A DNA stretch of 36,366 bases from Hyphomicrobiales bacterium (GTDB lineage: Bacteria; Pseudomonadota; Alphaproteobacteria; Rhizobiales; JACESI01): contig JBDWKL010000001.1 of NCBI GenBank assembly GCA_039973685.1, forward strand, positions 1 through 36,366. The letters run 5' to 3'. The position numbers were made by a program, and so were the translations under genes. The notes beneath the pieces are model-generated. The model was not told where the DNA came from. It ran no database searches and saw only the letters and a list, made by a program, of their open reading frames with translations. Below, piece after piece: positions 1 through 7,398 of this stretch (the first letter of the stretch is position 1; each line of letters opens with the position of its first letter).

Positions 1-1359
1 TCCTTCAGGCACATTGGCCAATTCAAAGATAAGCGTTTCTGACCCATCCTGATCGACCAATTCACCGCCAAGACCCGTGAGAACAACAGGCACATCTTCG
101 TCTGTTACAAACTCACCGCCAACCACGGTTGGTTGGTCGACAACTTCAACAATTGTCACAGCGTGATTAGCTGTAACTGTTTCAGTACTTCCATCTTCTT
201 CTGTGGCTGTCGCGCTGATTGTGACAACAAAATCATCGGCATTGTGTTCTGGCGCATCCAAAACAAGCGTATCTAGAACGGCAAGAACGTCAGCAGGTGT
301 GCCGCCAGATAAAACATAGCTTCCGTCTGGCTGTTGAACCAGCGTTACACCGTTCTGCGTTGCAGCCGTTACAACCACACCTGCGGGAATGCCAGTAAGC
401 GTAATCGCCAGGGTTTGGGAACCATCTGTCGCGTCATCAACCGCAATATCAATATCTTGACCCAGCGGTATTGTGTTGTCTTCATTGACTGTTGTTGCAC
501 CATCAACAAGGATCGGAACATCGAGAACAGGCGCGACGTTAATTTCGATTTCTTCAATCCGCACACTGCCATTGTTTGGGTCAATGAACTGGATTTGAAC
601 CACCTGAACACCAGAAAAATCTGGATCAGGTGTAAAAACAAAACTGCCGTCATCATTAAAGACAATCGTGCCATTTGTTGGCGGTGTTAGAATCTCAGGA
701 GTAAAGCCGATGATTGGGTTTAAAAACAACTGCTCTTCCAACACACCGTCTTCTTGTGTGCCGTAGATGTTATTGATCACGACGTTCGGCTGCACCGTTT
801 CAACATTGTTGGTACGGTCAATTGGAAGAATGTCGTCGAAGGGGTCGGTTTGTATTAGTCGCTCGATGCTTTCATTCAGCAAGGGCGCCAAATGCGGGGG
901 TGAAAAAGCGATTGCGGCAAACGGCCCGGTTAATCCAGCATTAGAAACTGACGATAAAAAATCACCAGTAAAGAAACCTGTCGCACTGCCTTCGTAAAAT
1001 GGTGTGAAATTCTGCGCTTCAATTGTATCAGCAATATTTTGAAACAATATACGCTCGTTGCCAAGCGCCTGCGACAAATCCAGATCATCTGCCAATGCCT
1101 GCCTAATGGTGCCCAGCAGTCTGTTTCCACCAAACGCGCCACGGCCATCAATGCCGCCATCACGAAGCGGAACAAAATCTTGCGTCTCAACGACAACAGG
1201 GTTTGGACTAGAAGTTGTCGCTGGGGTGTCATCTGCACTATCACCAGAAGCAGATCGAGGTTTGGCCGCTTCTAACTGTGCAAATAATTGTTCCAAGCGT
1301 GCTTCTAGTTCTTGCTCGAAATTCGACGAATTCGCTTTTGCTGTACTAATTTGTTTCAT
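1..1359 (-). CDS. Large repeat-type (cadherin/VCBS-like) surface or secreted protein, 5' part
   Basis: An open frame starts with ATG at 1359 and continues without a stop to base 1, so only the first 453 codons are present. The N-terminal part (about residues 1-180) is not recognised; it is rich in Glu, Ala and Ser and has no evident signal peptide, as in type I-secreted proteins. From about residue 195 the frame enters acidic Ig/cadherin-like repeats. These contain 'DGSFVFTPDPDFSG' near 230, 'TVNEDNTIPL' and 'VTDEDVPVVL', the usual look of RTX/VCBS adhesins with calcium-binding Asp/Glu. A GGTGAG lies just ahead of the ATG. Function is inferred as adhesion, biofilm or matrix. The C-terminal secretion signal and total length lie outside the window, so a secreted enzyme with cadherin-like repeats is not excluded. 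Confidence 0.8.
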   Translation of the reverse strand, partial: MKQISTAKANSSNFEQELEARLEQLFAQLEAAKPRSASGDSADDTPATTSSPNPVVVETQDFVPLRDGGIDGRGAFGGNRLLGTIRQALADDLDLSQALGNERILFQNIADTIEAQNFTPFYEGSATGFFTGDFLSSVSNAGLTGPFAAIAFSPPHLAPLLNESIERLIQTDPFDDILPIDRTNNVETVQPNVVINNIYGTQEDGVLEEQLFLNPIIGFTPEILTPPTNGTIVFNDDGSFVFTPDPDFSGVQVVQIQFIDPNNGSVRIEEIEINVAPVLDVPILVDGATTVNEDNTIPLGQDIDIAVDDATDGSQTLAITLTGIPAGVVVTAATQNGVTLVQQPDGSYVLSGGTPADVLAVLDTLVLDAPEHNADDFVVTISATATEEDGSTETVTANHAVTIVEVVDQPTVVGGEFVTDEDVPVVLTGLGGELVDQDGSETLIFELANVPEG

Positions 1360-1793
1360 ACTCACCACACCCAAAAAACCACTTAGTTGGGTGTAAAAAT
1401 AATGAATTATGTATAACGAAATAATAATTTTTGGAAATTATTTCGAACTATTCAAGTAACACATCGTAAATAGGCAAAAGTTCTTATATATTAGAGGGTA
1501 TTTAAAAGACTCCTAATATTTGGCGCCTTTTATCGTCATCACGTGCGAAAAATTTAGCTGAAAAGGTGCCATTTAAATGCGAAATCGTGATTTCTTATGA
1601 AGATGTCCGTCGCTGGGCCAGAAGTTCCAGCTAGATGACGCCTGTCGATGTGCCATTCATCAACGTTTCCAGATTTTGAACAATCTCAAATGGCAGCTCC
1701 AAAAATTACAATAGAACTTATTATAATACCATAAAACACGTTGATTTAACGCAATCGAATGTTAGAATTAATTTCATTTCGTCTCCTGCAGTC
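1360..1793. other. AT-rich gap between the adhesin and the DeoR remnant
   Basis: This gap has no convincing complete gene. It holds the leader of the adhesin gene (- strand) and an AT-rich palindrome at 1417-1445. On the minus strand a 24-codon open stretch (1631-1705) ends '...NLETLMNGTSTGVI' before a TAG and looks like the tail of a lost coding sequence, though I could not assign it. On the plus strand the frame of the DeoR remnant is open back to 1680. Together these suggest a deletion or decay junction rather than a clean intergenic region. Confidence 0.4.
1417..1445. promoter_or_regulatory. Interrupted AT-rich palindrome upstream of the adhesin gene
   Basis: CGAAATAAT (1417-1425) and ATTATTTCG (1437-1445) are perfect 9-bp inverted arms. 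A nested 8-bp pair, AATAATTT and AAATTATT (1423-1442), closes on a TTGG loop. It lies about 60 bp upstream of the adhesin start, where an operator could sit. The role is inferred only, and AT-rich palindromes also arise by chance. Confidence 0.3.
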
Positions 1794-2039
1794 ATGGGTT
1801 CTGATGTTTTCTACATGGATGAAGCGGCGGTTCGAACCAAGTGGGCTATGATCAATTCGGCAACTAAAAATGTCTTGTTGGTCGGCAAAAACCAGATCAA
1901 TCAACAAGCACTATATCAGCTCGCTTCTGTTGGCGAATTTGATGTCTTGATCACAGATAAAGCGCCAGATGAAAGCTTCACAAAGCTCGCAAAGGCTTCT
2001 GGAGTTGAACTCATTGTCGCGAGCAATGAAGGGGCGTGA
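1794..2039 (+). pseudogene. C-terminal remnant of a DeoR/GlpR-family sugar regulator
   Basis: The 81 codons match only the end of the DeoR/GlpR effector domain: 'EAAVRTKWAMINSATKNVLLVG', then 'ALYQLASVGEFDVLITDKAPD'. Family members are about 250-270 aa with an N-terminal winged helix. Here the DNA-binding domain and most of the sugar-sensing domain are missing. The frame is open back to 1680 but upstream codons show no regulator similarity and meet a TGA at 1677-1679. The stop overlaps the region just before eryH, so it was probably first in an eryR-eryH-eryI operon, as in rhizobial and Brucella clusters. I read it as a 5'-deleted pseudogene; a short peptide could still be translated. Confidence 0.65.
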
Positions 2040-2041
2040 AT

Positions 2042-2809
2042 ATGACGACTTCTAAATTTTGGATTGGCACCAGCTGGAAAATGAACAAGACCCTTGCTGA
2101 AGCAATGGCATTTACATCGTCCTTGGGTGCAGCTGATCCTGAAAATGATCCGCGCATACAACGTTTTGTCATCCCCCCTTTTACAGCTGTGCGGCAGGTC
2201 AAAGAAGCATTACAAGGCACAACAGTAAAAGTTGGCGCCCAGAATATGCATTGGGATGATGCGGGAGCTTGGACTGGCGAAGTCTCACCGATCATGCTGA
2301 AAGACTGCGCCCTTGATATAGTGGAACTGGGCCATTCAGAACGCCGCGCTCATTTTGGCGAAACCAACGACACAGTGGCAAAGAAGTCTGCCGCTGCAGT
2401 AAGGCACGGCCTCATTCCTCTCATATGTATCGGTGAAACACTCGCAGAGCGCGAGGCGGGCAAAGCCCAAGAGGTCTTATCTGAACAAGTTTCCACGGCG
2501 CTCAAAGCCATTGCTGGAGAGGCAAGTGACACGCCCGTTTTGCTGGCTTACGAGCCGGTTTGGGCGATCGGGGAAAACGGCATTCCGGCATCGGCAGATT
2601 ACGCAAATGAACGCCATGCCGAGATCATTGCCTTGTCGTCAGACATTTTAGGAAAACCCGTGCCGTGCCTCTATGGTGGCTCCGTCAATCCAGACAACTG
2701 CGAAGAGTTGATCCAATGCGAACATATTGATGGCCTGTTTATTGGTCGATCGGCTTGGAACGTTGAGGGCTATCTCGATATTTTGGACCGATGCTCAAAA
2801 GCAATTTGA
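2042..2809 (+). CDS. eryH: EryH-type triose-phosphate isomerase homologue (L-erythrulose-1-phosphate isomerase)
   Basis: A 255-aa TIM-barrel enzyme of the TpiA family. The TIM signatures are all present: Lys in 'SWKMNK' near residue 14, the catalytic His in 'GHSERR', the catalytic Glu in 'AYEPVWAIG', and the phosphate loop 'YGGSVNP'. The usual N-W-K motif is S-W-K, the variant I recall for Brucella EryH (TpiA2). In the Brucella pathway EryH converts L-erythrulose 1-phosphate to D-erythrulose 4-phosphate. I chose ATG 2042 (MTTSKF) because AAGGGG at 2029-2034 is well spaced; a GTG at 2036 is in frame but poorer. The eryI gene follows after 24 bp and the ery locus is nearby. A plain triose-phosphate isomerase role is less likely but not excluded by sequence. 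Confidence 0.88.
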   Translation: MTTSKFWIGTSWKMNKTLAEAMAFTSSLGAADPENDPRIQRFVIPPFTAVRQVKEALQGTTVKVGAQNMHWDDAGAWTGEVSPIMLKDCALDIVELGHSERRAHFGETNDTVAKKSAAAVRHGLIPLICIGETLAEREAGKAQEVLSEQVSTALKAIAGEASDTPVLLAYEPVWAIGENGIPASADYANERHAEIIALSSDILGKPVPCLYGGSVNPDNCEELIQCEHIDGLFIGRSAWNVEGYLDILDRCSKAI

Positions 2810-2833
2810 ATAAAGAAACAAAAGGAAAAGAAG

Positions 2834-3289
2834 ATGAAAGTAGCAGTAGCAGGCGATAGCGCGGGTGAAGGTTTGGCGAAAGTCTTAGCAGAGCATTTGG
2901 CAGCTAAAGGGTTTCAAGCAGAAGACCTATCACAAGGTGAAAGCGGTCCAGATGCTTTTTATGCAAACCTGTCCGACAGAGTTGCAAGCAGTGTCATTGA
3001 GGGAGAATTCAACCGTGCAATTTTGGTTTGTGGAACGGGTATTGGCGTGTGTCTATCAGCCAACAAAGTGCCAGGAATTAGAGCCGCACAATGCCATGAC
3101 ACCTACTCAGCAGAGCGTGCAGCACTATCAAACAATGCTCAAATCATCACCTTAGGCGCGCGCGTGGTTGGCCCTGAATTGGCCAAGTCCATCGTCGAAG
3201 CATTTTTGGCCAATAGCTTTGATGAGGAAGGTCGTTCTGCTGGCAACGTCAATGCCATCAACGCACTCGACGCTAAATACAACAAATAA
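2834..3289 (+). CDS. eryI: EryI-type RpiB/LacAB isomerase (D-erythrulose-4-phosphate isomerase)
   Basis: A 151-aa RpiB/LacA/LacB-family sugar-phosphate isomerase of normal length. It shows the active-site Cys in '[14 protein letters not shown]' (about residue 67), the 'HDTYSAERA' motif with the ring-opening His, and the conserved '[14 protein letters not shown]'. In Brucella the homologue EryI makes D-erythrose 4-phosphate from D-erythrulose 4-phosphate, the last step before the pentose phosphate pathway. The gene follows eryH by 24 bp with an AAAGGAAAAG ribosome site and is surely cotranscribed. Ribose-5-phosphate isomerase B is the alternative by family, but the pairing with eryH and the nearby ery genes favours EryI. 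Confidence 0.88.
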   Translation: MKVAVAGDSAGEGLAKVLAEHLAAKGFQAEDLSQGESGPDAFYANLSDRVASSVIEGEFNRAILVCGTGIGVCLSANKVPGIRAAQCHDTYSAERAALSNNAQIITLGARVVGPELAKSIVEAFLANSFDEEGRSAGNVNAINALDAKYNK

Positions 3290-3355
3290 GAATGGACCGA
3301 TCGCTGAGGCGATTAATCCACGAAGGGGTCATTTGCAGGAGAGTGCGCTCTTTGC

Positions 3356-5122
3356 CTAAAGCCTTGAGCTCAAAAACGAAGCAAACGAACCTAGAAGAAT
3401 TGCGGCTGATTGGGCACCGGGATCGATATGCCCAATTGATCGTTCACCCAATACTTTTGATCGGCCACGTTTGCTCACCAAATCTTTGGTCTGATCAGCG
3501 CCTTGGCGTGCAGCTTGTGCAGAAGCAATCGCAACCTCTTTGATACTCCCTCCTTGCTGTGCGCTTAGTATTGCCGCTTTTGATGCGGGAGCCCATGCGT
3601 CGACCATGGTCTTTTCCCCAATCGACGCTTTGCCGCGCGTTTGAATACCCTTAGCCATTGCCGATAACAAAGCGGCTGTTGCCGTTGCGTCTAAATTTTG
3701 ACGGTCAAGCACGGCGCGGGCTGCGGCGTTGAAAGCAGAAGCGTAAAGAGGTCCAGCCGATGCTCCAACTGAATCTAGAAATGCATCAGCGCATTTGATG
3801 CAAATTTCCGATATGGTTGTCTCATCAGACGCCTCATCAAGCGAAGTCAAAATAGCCTTCCAACCGATCTCCATCGTAATGCCGTGATCGCCGTCTCCGA
3901 TAACACCATCCAACTCGCAAAGCTCATCCTTGGATTGAATGATGGCAGCGCCGATGTTTTGCAATGCCGCCACAAACAATGTCGGTGTCAAATGACCCGT
4001 GATGTTGAGGTTAGATTTGTCTTGAACCAGCCCACCCGTTTGGCCACTAAATTCGGGCGTTGTTTGTTGGGATTGCGATTGTTCTTGAGATTTCGTTTCA
4101 TCTCGAACCCTCTCGTCTCCAACCTTTAAAGCGGGCGTGTGGCATGGATGGTCCAGCCATGTTTCAAGGTCATCGTCCAGCTTCATCAAGGTGACTGAGA
4201 CACCAGCCATTTCCAATGATGTACAATACTCCCCGACCCAACTGTTGTGGATATGAATATTCTTGGTGCTCAATGTTTGAGACACGCGCCGGTGGACAAG
4301 ATATTGTTCCAGTAAAGTGGTGGAACCCAGACCGTTGACCAGCACGGCGACGCTGTCACCTGCATTCAACTTCAATTCATCAACAATGGGCTGCAACAGT
4401 CTGTCTGTAACGTCATCAGCCGTTTCAATCGGGACACGCGCCACACCAGGCTCGCCATGAATACCCATGCCAATTTCCATTTCGCCCTCGGGAATTTCAA
4501 AATTCGCTTTCCCCGTTTGAGGCATCGAACACGCAGATAAAGCAACGCCCATGGTGCGCGTGTTGTCGTTGGCTCTTGTCGCAGCAGCGATCACTGCATC
4601 AATATTCAACCCTAAATCAGAAGCAGCACCTGCGACTTTGAAAACGAAAAAATCACCTGCAATGCCCCGCCGCTCACTGGACCTTTCTTTTGGCGCCGAG
4701 GCGATATCATCGGTTACGAGGAACGACCTTGCATCAATCCCTTGCTGGCCTAGTTGCTCAGCTGCCATGTCGAAGTTCATAACGTCCCCAGCGTAGTTGC
4801 CATAGAGGAACAACACGCCCTCCCCACGCTCAGCACTTAGGGCAGCGTCAATAATATGCGCTGGAGAGGGGGAGGCAAAAATATTACCGATGGGAGCGGC
4901 GTCAGCCAAGCCTTGTCCAACGTAGCAAGCAAACGCAGGTTCGTGACCTGAACCACCACCAATAACCACGCCAACTTTACCTGGCCGCGCGCCCTTTTTA
5001 GCGACAATTGCTCGCTTGGTTTTTCCTTCAACCCGCAGCAATTTAGGGTGGGCCGTTACAATTCCCTCAATGAGTTCTTCGATGAGAAAATCAGGATCGT
5101 TTATTAGTTTCTTAGGTGACAT
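3356..5122 (-). CDS. Dihydroxyacetone kinase family protein (DhaK-DhaL fusion), possible erythrulose kinase
   Basis: A 588-aa single-chain ATP-dependent kinase of the Citrobacter/eukaryotic DhaK type. The DhaK domain (about 1-335) has 'GGGSGHEP' near 55-62 and the substrate-binding His in 'GMGIHGEPG' near 222. The DhaL ATP domain (about 375-588) has the Mg-binding 'GDGDHG' near 409-414. A Gln/Ser-rich linker near 343-358 joins them. ATG 5122 is chosen with GGAGG 12-17 bp upstream; a GTG at 5152 would add 10 residues without a ribosome site. The gene converges on eryI and lies beyond the terminator of the ABC operon. DHA kinase is the default call, but homologues in mycobacterial erythritol/threitol loci phosphorylate L- or D-erythrulose. 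In this setting that activity is plausible and is my inference. Confidence 0.8.
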   Translation of the reverse strand: MSPKKLINDPDFLIEELIEGIVTAHPKLLRVEGKTKRAIVAKKGARPGKVGVVIGGGSGHEPAFACYVGQGLADAAPIGNIFASPSPAHIIDAALSAERGEGVLFLYGNYAGDVMNFDMAAEQLGQQGIDARSFLVTDDIASAPKERSSERRGIAGDFFVFKVAGAASDLGLNIDAVIAAATRANDNTRTMGVALSACSMPQTGKANFEIPEGEMEIGMGIHGEPGVARVPIETADDVTDRLLQPIVDELKLNAGDSVAVLVNGLGSTTLLEQYLVHRRVSQTLSTKNIHIHNSWVGEYCTSLEMAGVSVTLMKLDDDLETWLDHPCHTPALKVGDERVRDETKSQEQSQSQQTTPEFSGQTGGLVQDKSNLNITGHLTPTLFVAALQNIGAAIIQSKDELCELDGVIGDGDHGITMEIGWKAILTSLDEASDETTISEICIKCADAFLDSVGASAGPLYASAFNAAARAVLDRQNLDATATAALLSAMAKGIQTRGKASIGEKTMVDAWAPASKAAILSAQQGGSIKEVAIASAQAARQGADQTKDLVSKRGRSKVLGERSIGHIDPGAQSAAILLGSFASFLSSRL

Positions 5123-5220
5123 CTTCTGCTTCGACCTCCAACACAAGCCCACAGGCTTTCAAATTGTAAAATGCTTTTCCAATTTGCACTTCAGTCTAGC
5201 TTACACGGATTTGGCAGAAA

Positions 5221-5252
5221 TAAAAAAATGGGCGCGCTGTTTATGAGCGCCC
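5221..5252 (-). terminator. Intrinsic terminator of the ABC transporter operon
   Basis: Read on the minus strand, GGGCGC pairs with GCGCCC (5252-5247 and 5235-5230) around an 11-nt loop and is followed by A-TTTTTTT (5229-5222). It sits about 30 bp after the binding-protein stop, so the operon ends here and the DhaKL gene needs its own promoter or read-through. Confidence 0.75.
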
Positions 5253-5281
5253 CCACTATTAGCTTACGTTGAGCGGTATTT

Positions 5282-6235
5282 TTACTGAGACAATGTAAAC
5301 GGAGCTGAGTAGTTAGCCACGTTTGCAGGTGTAATCAGCAAGCAATCAAACAACTGCTTTTCTGCAGACACTTTTGCTGAACCGTTCTTGATGTAGTAGT
5401 CAGCTTGACGCACAGCTTCAGCAGAGAAGACCGCAACAGGCTGAAGAACAGTGTAAGCCATTTCGCCAGATTTCACTGCAGCGACGGCATCAGGTGAACC
5501 ATCAAAACCGCCAACGATTACACCATTGAGACGGTTGGCTTCTTTAAGAGCTGCAATCGCGCCCAAAGCCATTTCATCGTTACCAGAGATAACTGCGTTG
5601 ATTGTGGACTGGGCTTGCATGATAGACTGCATTTTATTGTAGCCCTGTGTACGGTCCCAATTAGCTGTTTCCTGCGCCACTTTATCCAAACCTGAATACT
5701 GGCTTAAAACAGTCTTGTAGCCGTTGGAACGGGTCGCAGCATTGTTGTCAGATGGGTTACCAAAGAACTCAACATATTTGGCGTTGTCGCCAACAAGTTC
5801 TTGCCACGTAACAGCACCTAGAGCCGCGCCTTGTGCGTTGTTAGAAACCAGCTGTGCAATAGCAATGCCGCTTTCGTTGATTTCAGCATTTACAAGAAAG
5901 ACCGGAATACCGGCAGCTTTTGCTTTTTTCACTACGCCAACTGAACCATCGGCATTAGCTGGATCGAGAATGATGGCTTTTGCACCGTTGGTGATAGCTG
6001 CATCAACAAGAGTTGCTTCAGTATTTGTATCGCCTTTGTGAGCAGACACAGTTGCTTCGTAACCCAGCTCTTCGGCTGTCTTTTTAGCAACTTCACCTTC
6101 TGTGAACCAATATGGATTGGCTGGGTCATTCACGATGATAGAAATCAAACCGTCTGCATAGGCAACAGAAGCTGACATCATCAATGGCAATGAAACCATA
6201 GCCGCGACCACGGCACGCTTTGTAATTTTTAACAT
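5282..6235 (-). CDS. eryG: Periplasmic sugar/polyol-binding protein of ABC transporter (EryG-like)
   Basis: A 317-aa type I periplasmic binding protein (RbsB-like, Peripla_BP_4). A signal peptide covers about residues 1-27 and ends at 'SVAYA-DG'. The mature N-terminus 'LISIIVNDPANPYWFTEGEVAKK' and 'AKAIILDPANADGS' are the typical ribose-binding-protein strands, and 'ISGNDEMALGAIAAL' and 'GGFDGSPDAVAAV' line the second lobe. ATG 6235 follows GGGAGGAA. It is last in the operon after the permease, with a hairpin between them that could raise its mRNA share, and a terminator follows. Divergence from the ery catabolic genes points to erythritol or a related tetritol as ligand; the ligand itself is inferred. 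Confidence 0.85.
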   Translation of the reverse strand: MLKITKRAVVAAMVSLPLMMSASVAYADGLISIIVNDPANPYWFTEGEVAKKTAEELGYEATVSAHKGDTNTEATLVDAAITNGAKAIILDPANADGSVGVVKKAKAAGIPVFLVNAEINESGIAIAQLVSNNAQGAALGAVTWQELVGDNAKYVEFFGNPSDNNAATRSNGYKTVLSQYSGLDKVAQETANWDRTQGYNKMQSIMQAQSTINAVISGNDEMALGAIAALKEANRLNGVIVGGFDGSPDAVAAVKSGEMAYTVLQPVAVFSAEAVRQADYYIKNGSAKVSAEKQLFDCLLITPANVANYSAPFTLSQ

Positions 6236-6266
6236 AATATTCCTCCCTAAGGGTGGTTTAGTGTTT

Positions 6267-6282
6267 GCCGAATTATTTCGGC
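6267..6282 (-). promoter_or_regulatory. Perfect hairpin between permease and binding-protein genes
   Basis: GCCGAA and TTCGGC are perfect 6-bp arms around TTAT in the 102-bp gap between permease and binding protein. There is no T-run, so it is unlikely to be a full terminator. Such stem-loops often protect the binding-protein mRNA in ABC operons; that role is inferred here. Confidence 0.4.
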
Positions 6283-6337
6283 GGCTAGTTTCAGAATGAT
6301 GTTATTCCTCCAAACATCGCGCTGAAATTCTTGTACG

Positions 6338-7384
6338 TCAGGCGGATTTTCGGGCGCCTCCATATGTGATTGAGTTCAACAAAACAGCCAGCACAATCAC
6401 GGAGCCCGTGAAGACCGTTTGCCAGTAAACAGACACGCCGATAATGACCAATCCGTCTGACAAAAATACGATGACGAAAGCGCCGAGCAGCGTCCCCTGG
6501 ATGGTTCCTTTTCCGCCTGTAAGAGCAGCACCACCGATGACCACGGCTGCAATTGCTGTTAATTCATAGGTCATGCCAGCTGTTGGACCTGCTGAGGTAA
6601 GCTGAGAGCTTAAAACAATCCCAGCAATTGCGGCGCAAACACCACTCAACATATAAACCGCAATCTGTACCCGCTTCACGGGAACGCCGGACAATTCCGC
6701 AGCCCGCGCGTTACCACCTGATGAGTAGAGCCAGCGACCAAAAGATGTGCGTGTTAATAAGAAAGCACCAATTAAGGACACAAGGACCAACACAACGACG
6801 CTGATTGGAATATTGCCGATGCGGTTGAACCCAAGCCAGTCAAAGCCTGTGTTGCCGAGTTCTGGCTTCCCACCCAAATTGTTGAACGTCAAACCGTTGG
6901 TCATCAGCAAGGCAACGCCGCGCGCGACGTAGAGAGTACCAAGGGTCGCAACAAAGGCTGGAACCTTCATGTAAGCAATCAGTACCCCATTGACCAAGCC
7001 CACGAAGGCACCCACCCCCAAAGTTAAGAGAACCACCGCCCAAACTGGCAGGTACAAAATAACCCCAAGCGCCTCTAACTCGATCCCTTGCATCAAATAA
7101 CCGGCAAAAACGCCAGACAGCGCAAGTGTTGAACCCACTGATAAATCAATTCCGCCATTGAGGATCACGAGCAACATGCCCACGGCAATCAGTCCAAAGA
7201 TGGCCACGTGCGATGACATGATCAAAAAGTTGCCCAAGGTAAAATAGCGTGGTGAAAGTATGGAAAACACAGCAATGATAGCGATCAATGCAAAGAAGGC
7301 CCGCCCTTCAAGCAATAGTTTCCAAACATCCAGTTTTTTCATATTCGCGTCCGTTTTTGTTGCTACCGCATCTGTATTTTTCAT
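6338..7384 (-). CDS. eryF: ABC transporter permease, ribose/polyol type (EryF-like)
   Basis: A 348-aa RbsC-like inner-membrane permease (BPD_transp_2). After a short polar N-terminus (about 1-25) there are 8-10 hydrophobic segments, including 'FFALIAIIAVFSIL', the signature 'LNGGIDLSVGSTLAL' near 80 and 'GGAALTGGKGTIQGTLLG' near 290, both characteristic of carbohydrate-uptake CUT2 permeases. It would pair with itself and with the two-domain ATPase just upstream. The ATPase stop is 14 bp before this start, so the genes are tightly cotranscribed. The substrate is assigned from context only. Confidence 0.87.
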   Translation of the reverse strand: MKNTDAVATKTDANMKKLDVWKLLLEGRAFFALIAIIAVFSILSPRYFTLGNFLIMSSHVAIFGLIAVGMLLVILNGGIDLSVGSTLALSGVFAGYLMQGIELEALGVILYLPVWAVVLLTLGVGAFVGLVNGVLIAYMKVPAFVATLGTLYVARGVALLMTNGLTFNNLGGKPELGNTGFDWLGFNRIGNIPISVVVLVLVSLIGAFLLTRTSFGRWLYSSGGNARAAELSGVPVKRVQIAVYMLSGVCAAIAGIVLSSQLTSAGPTAGMTYELTAIAAVVIGGAALTGGKGTIQGTLLGAFVIVFLSDGLVIIGVSVYWQTVFTGSVIVLAVLLNSITYGGARKSA

Positions 7385-7398
7385 GCCTTCATGCCCAG

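Noticed and set aside
334-1396. Several short open frames on both strands inside the left region
   Set aside because: They are overlapping frames of the continuous minus-strand repeat protein, with no protein-like composition or ribosome sites.
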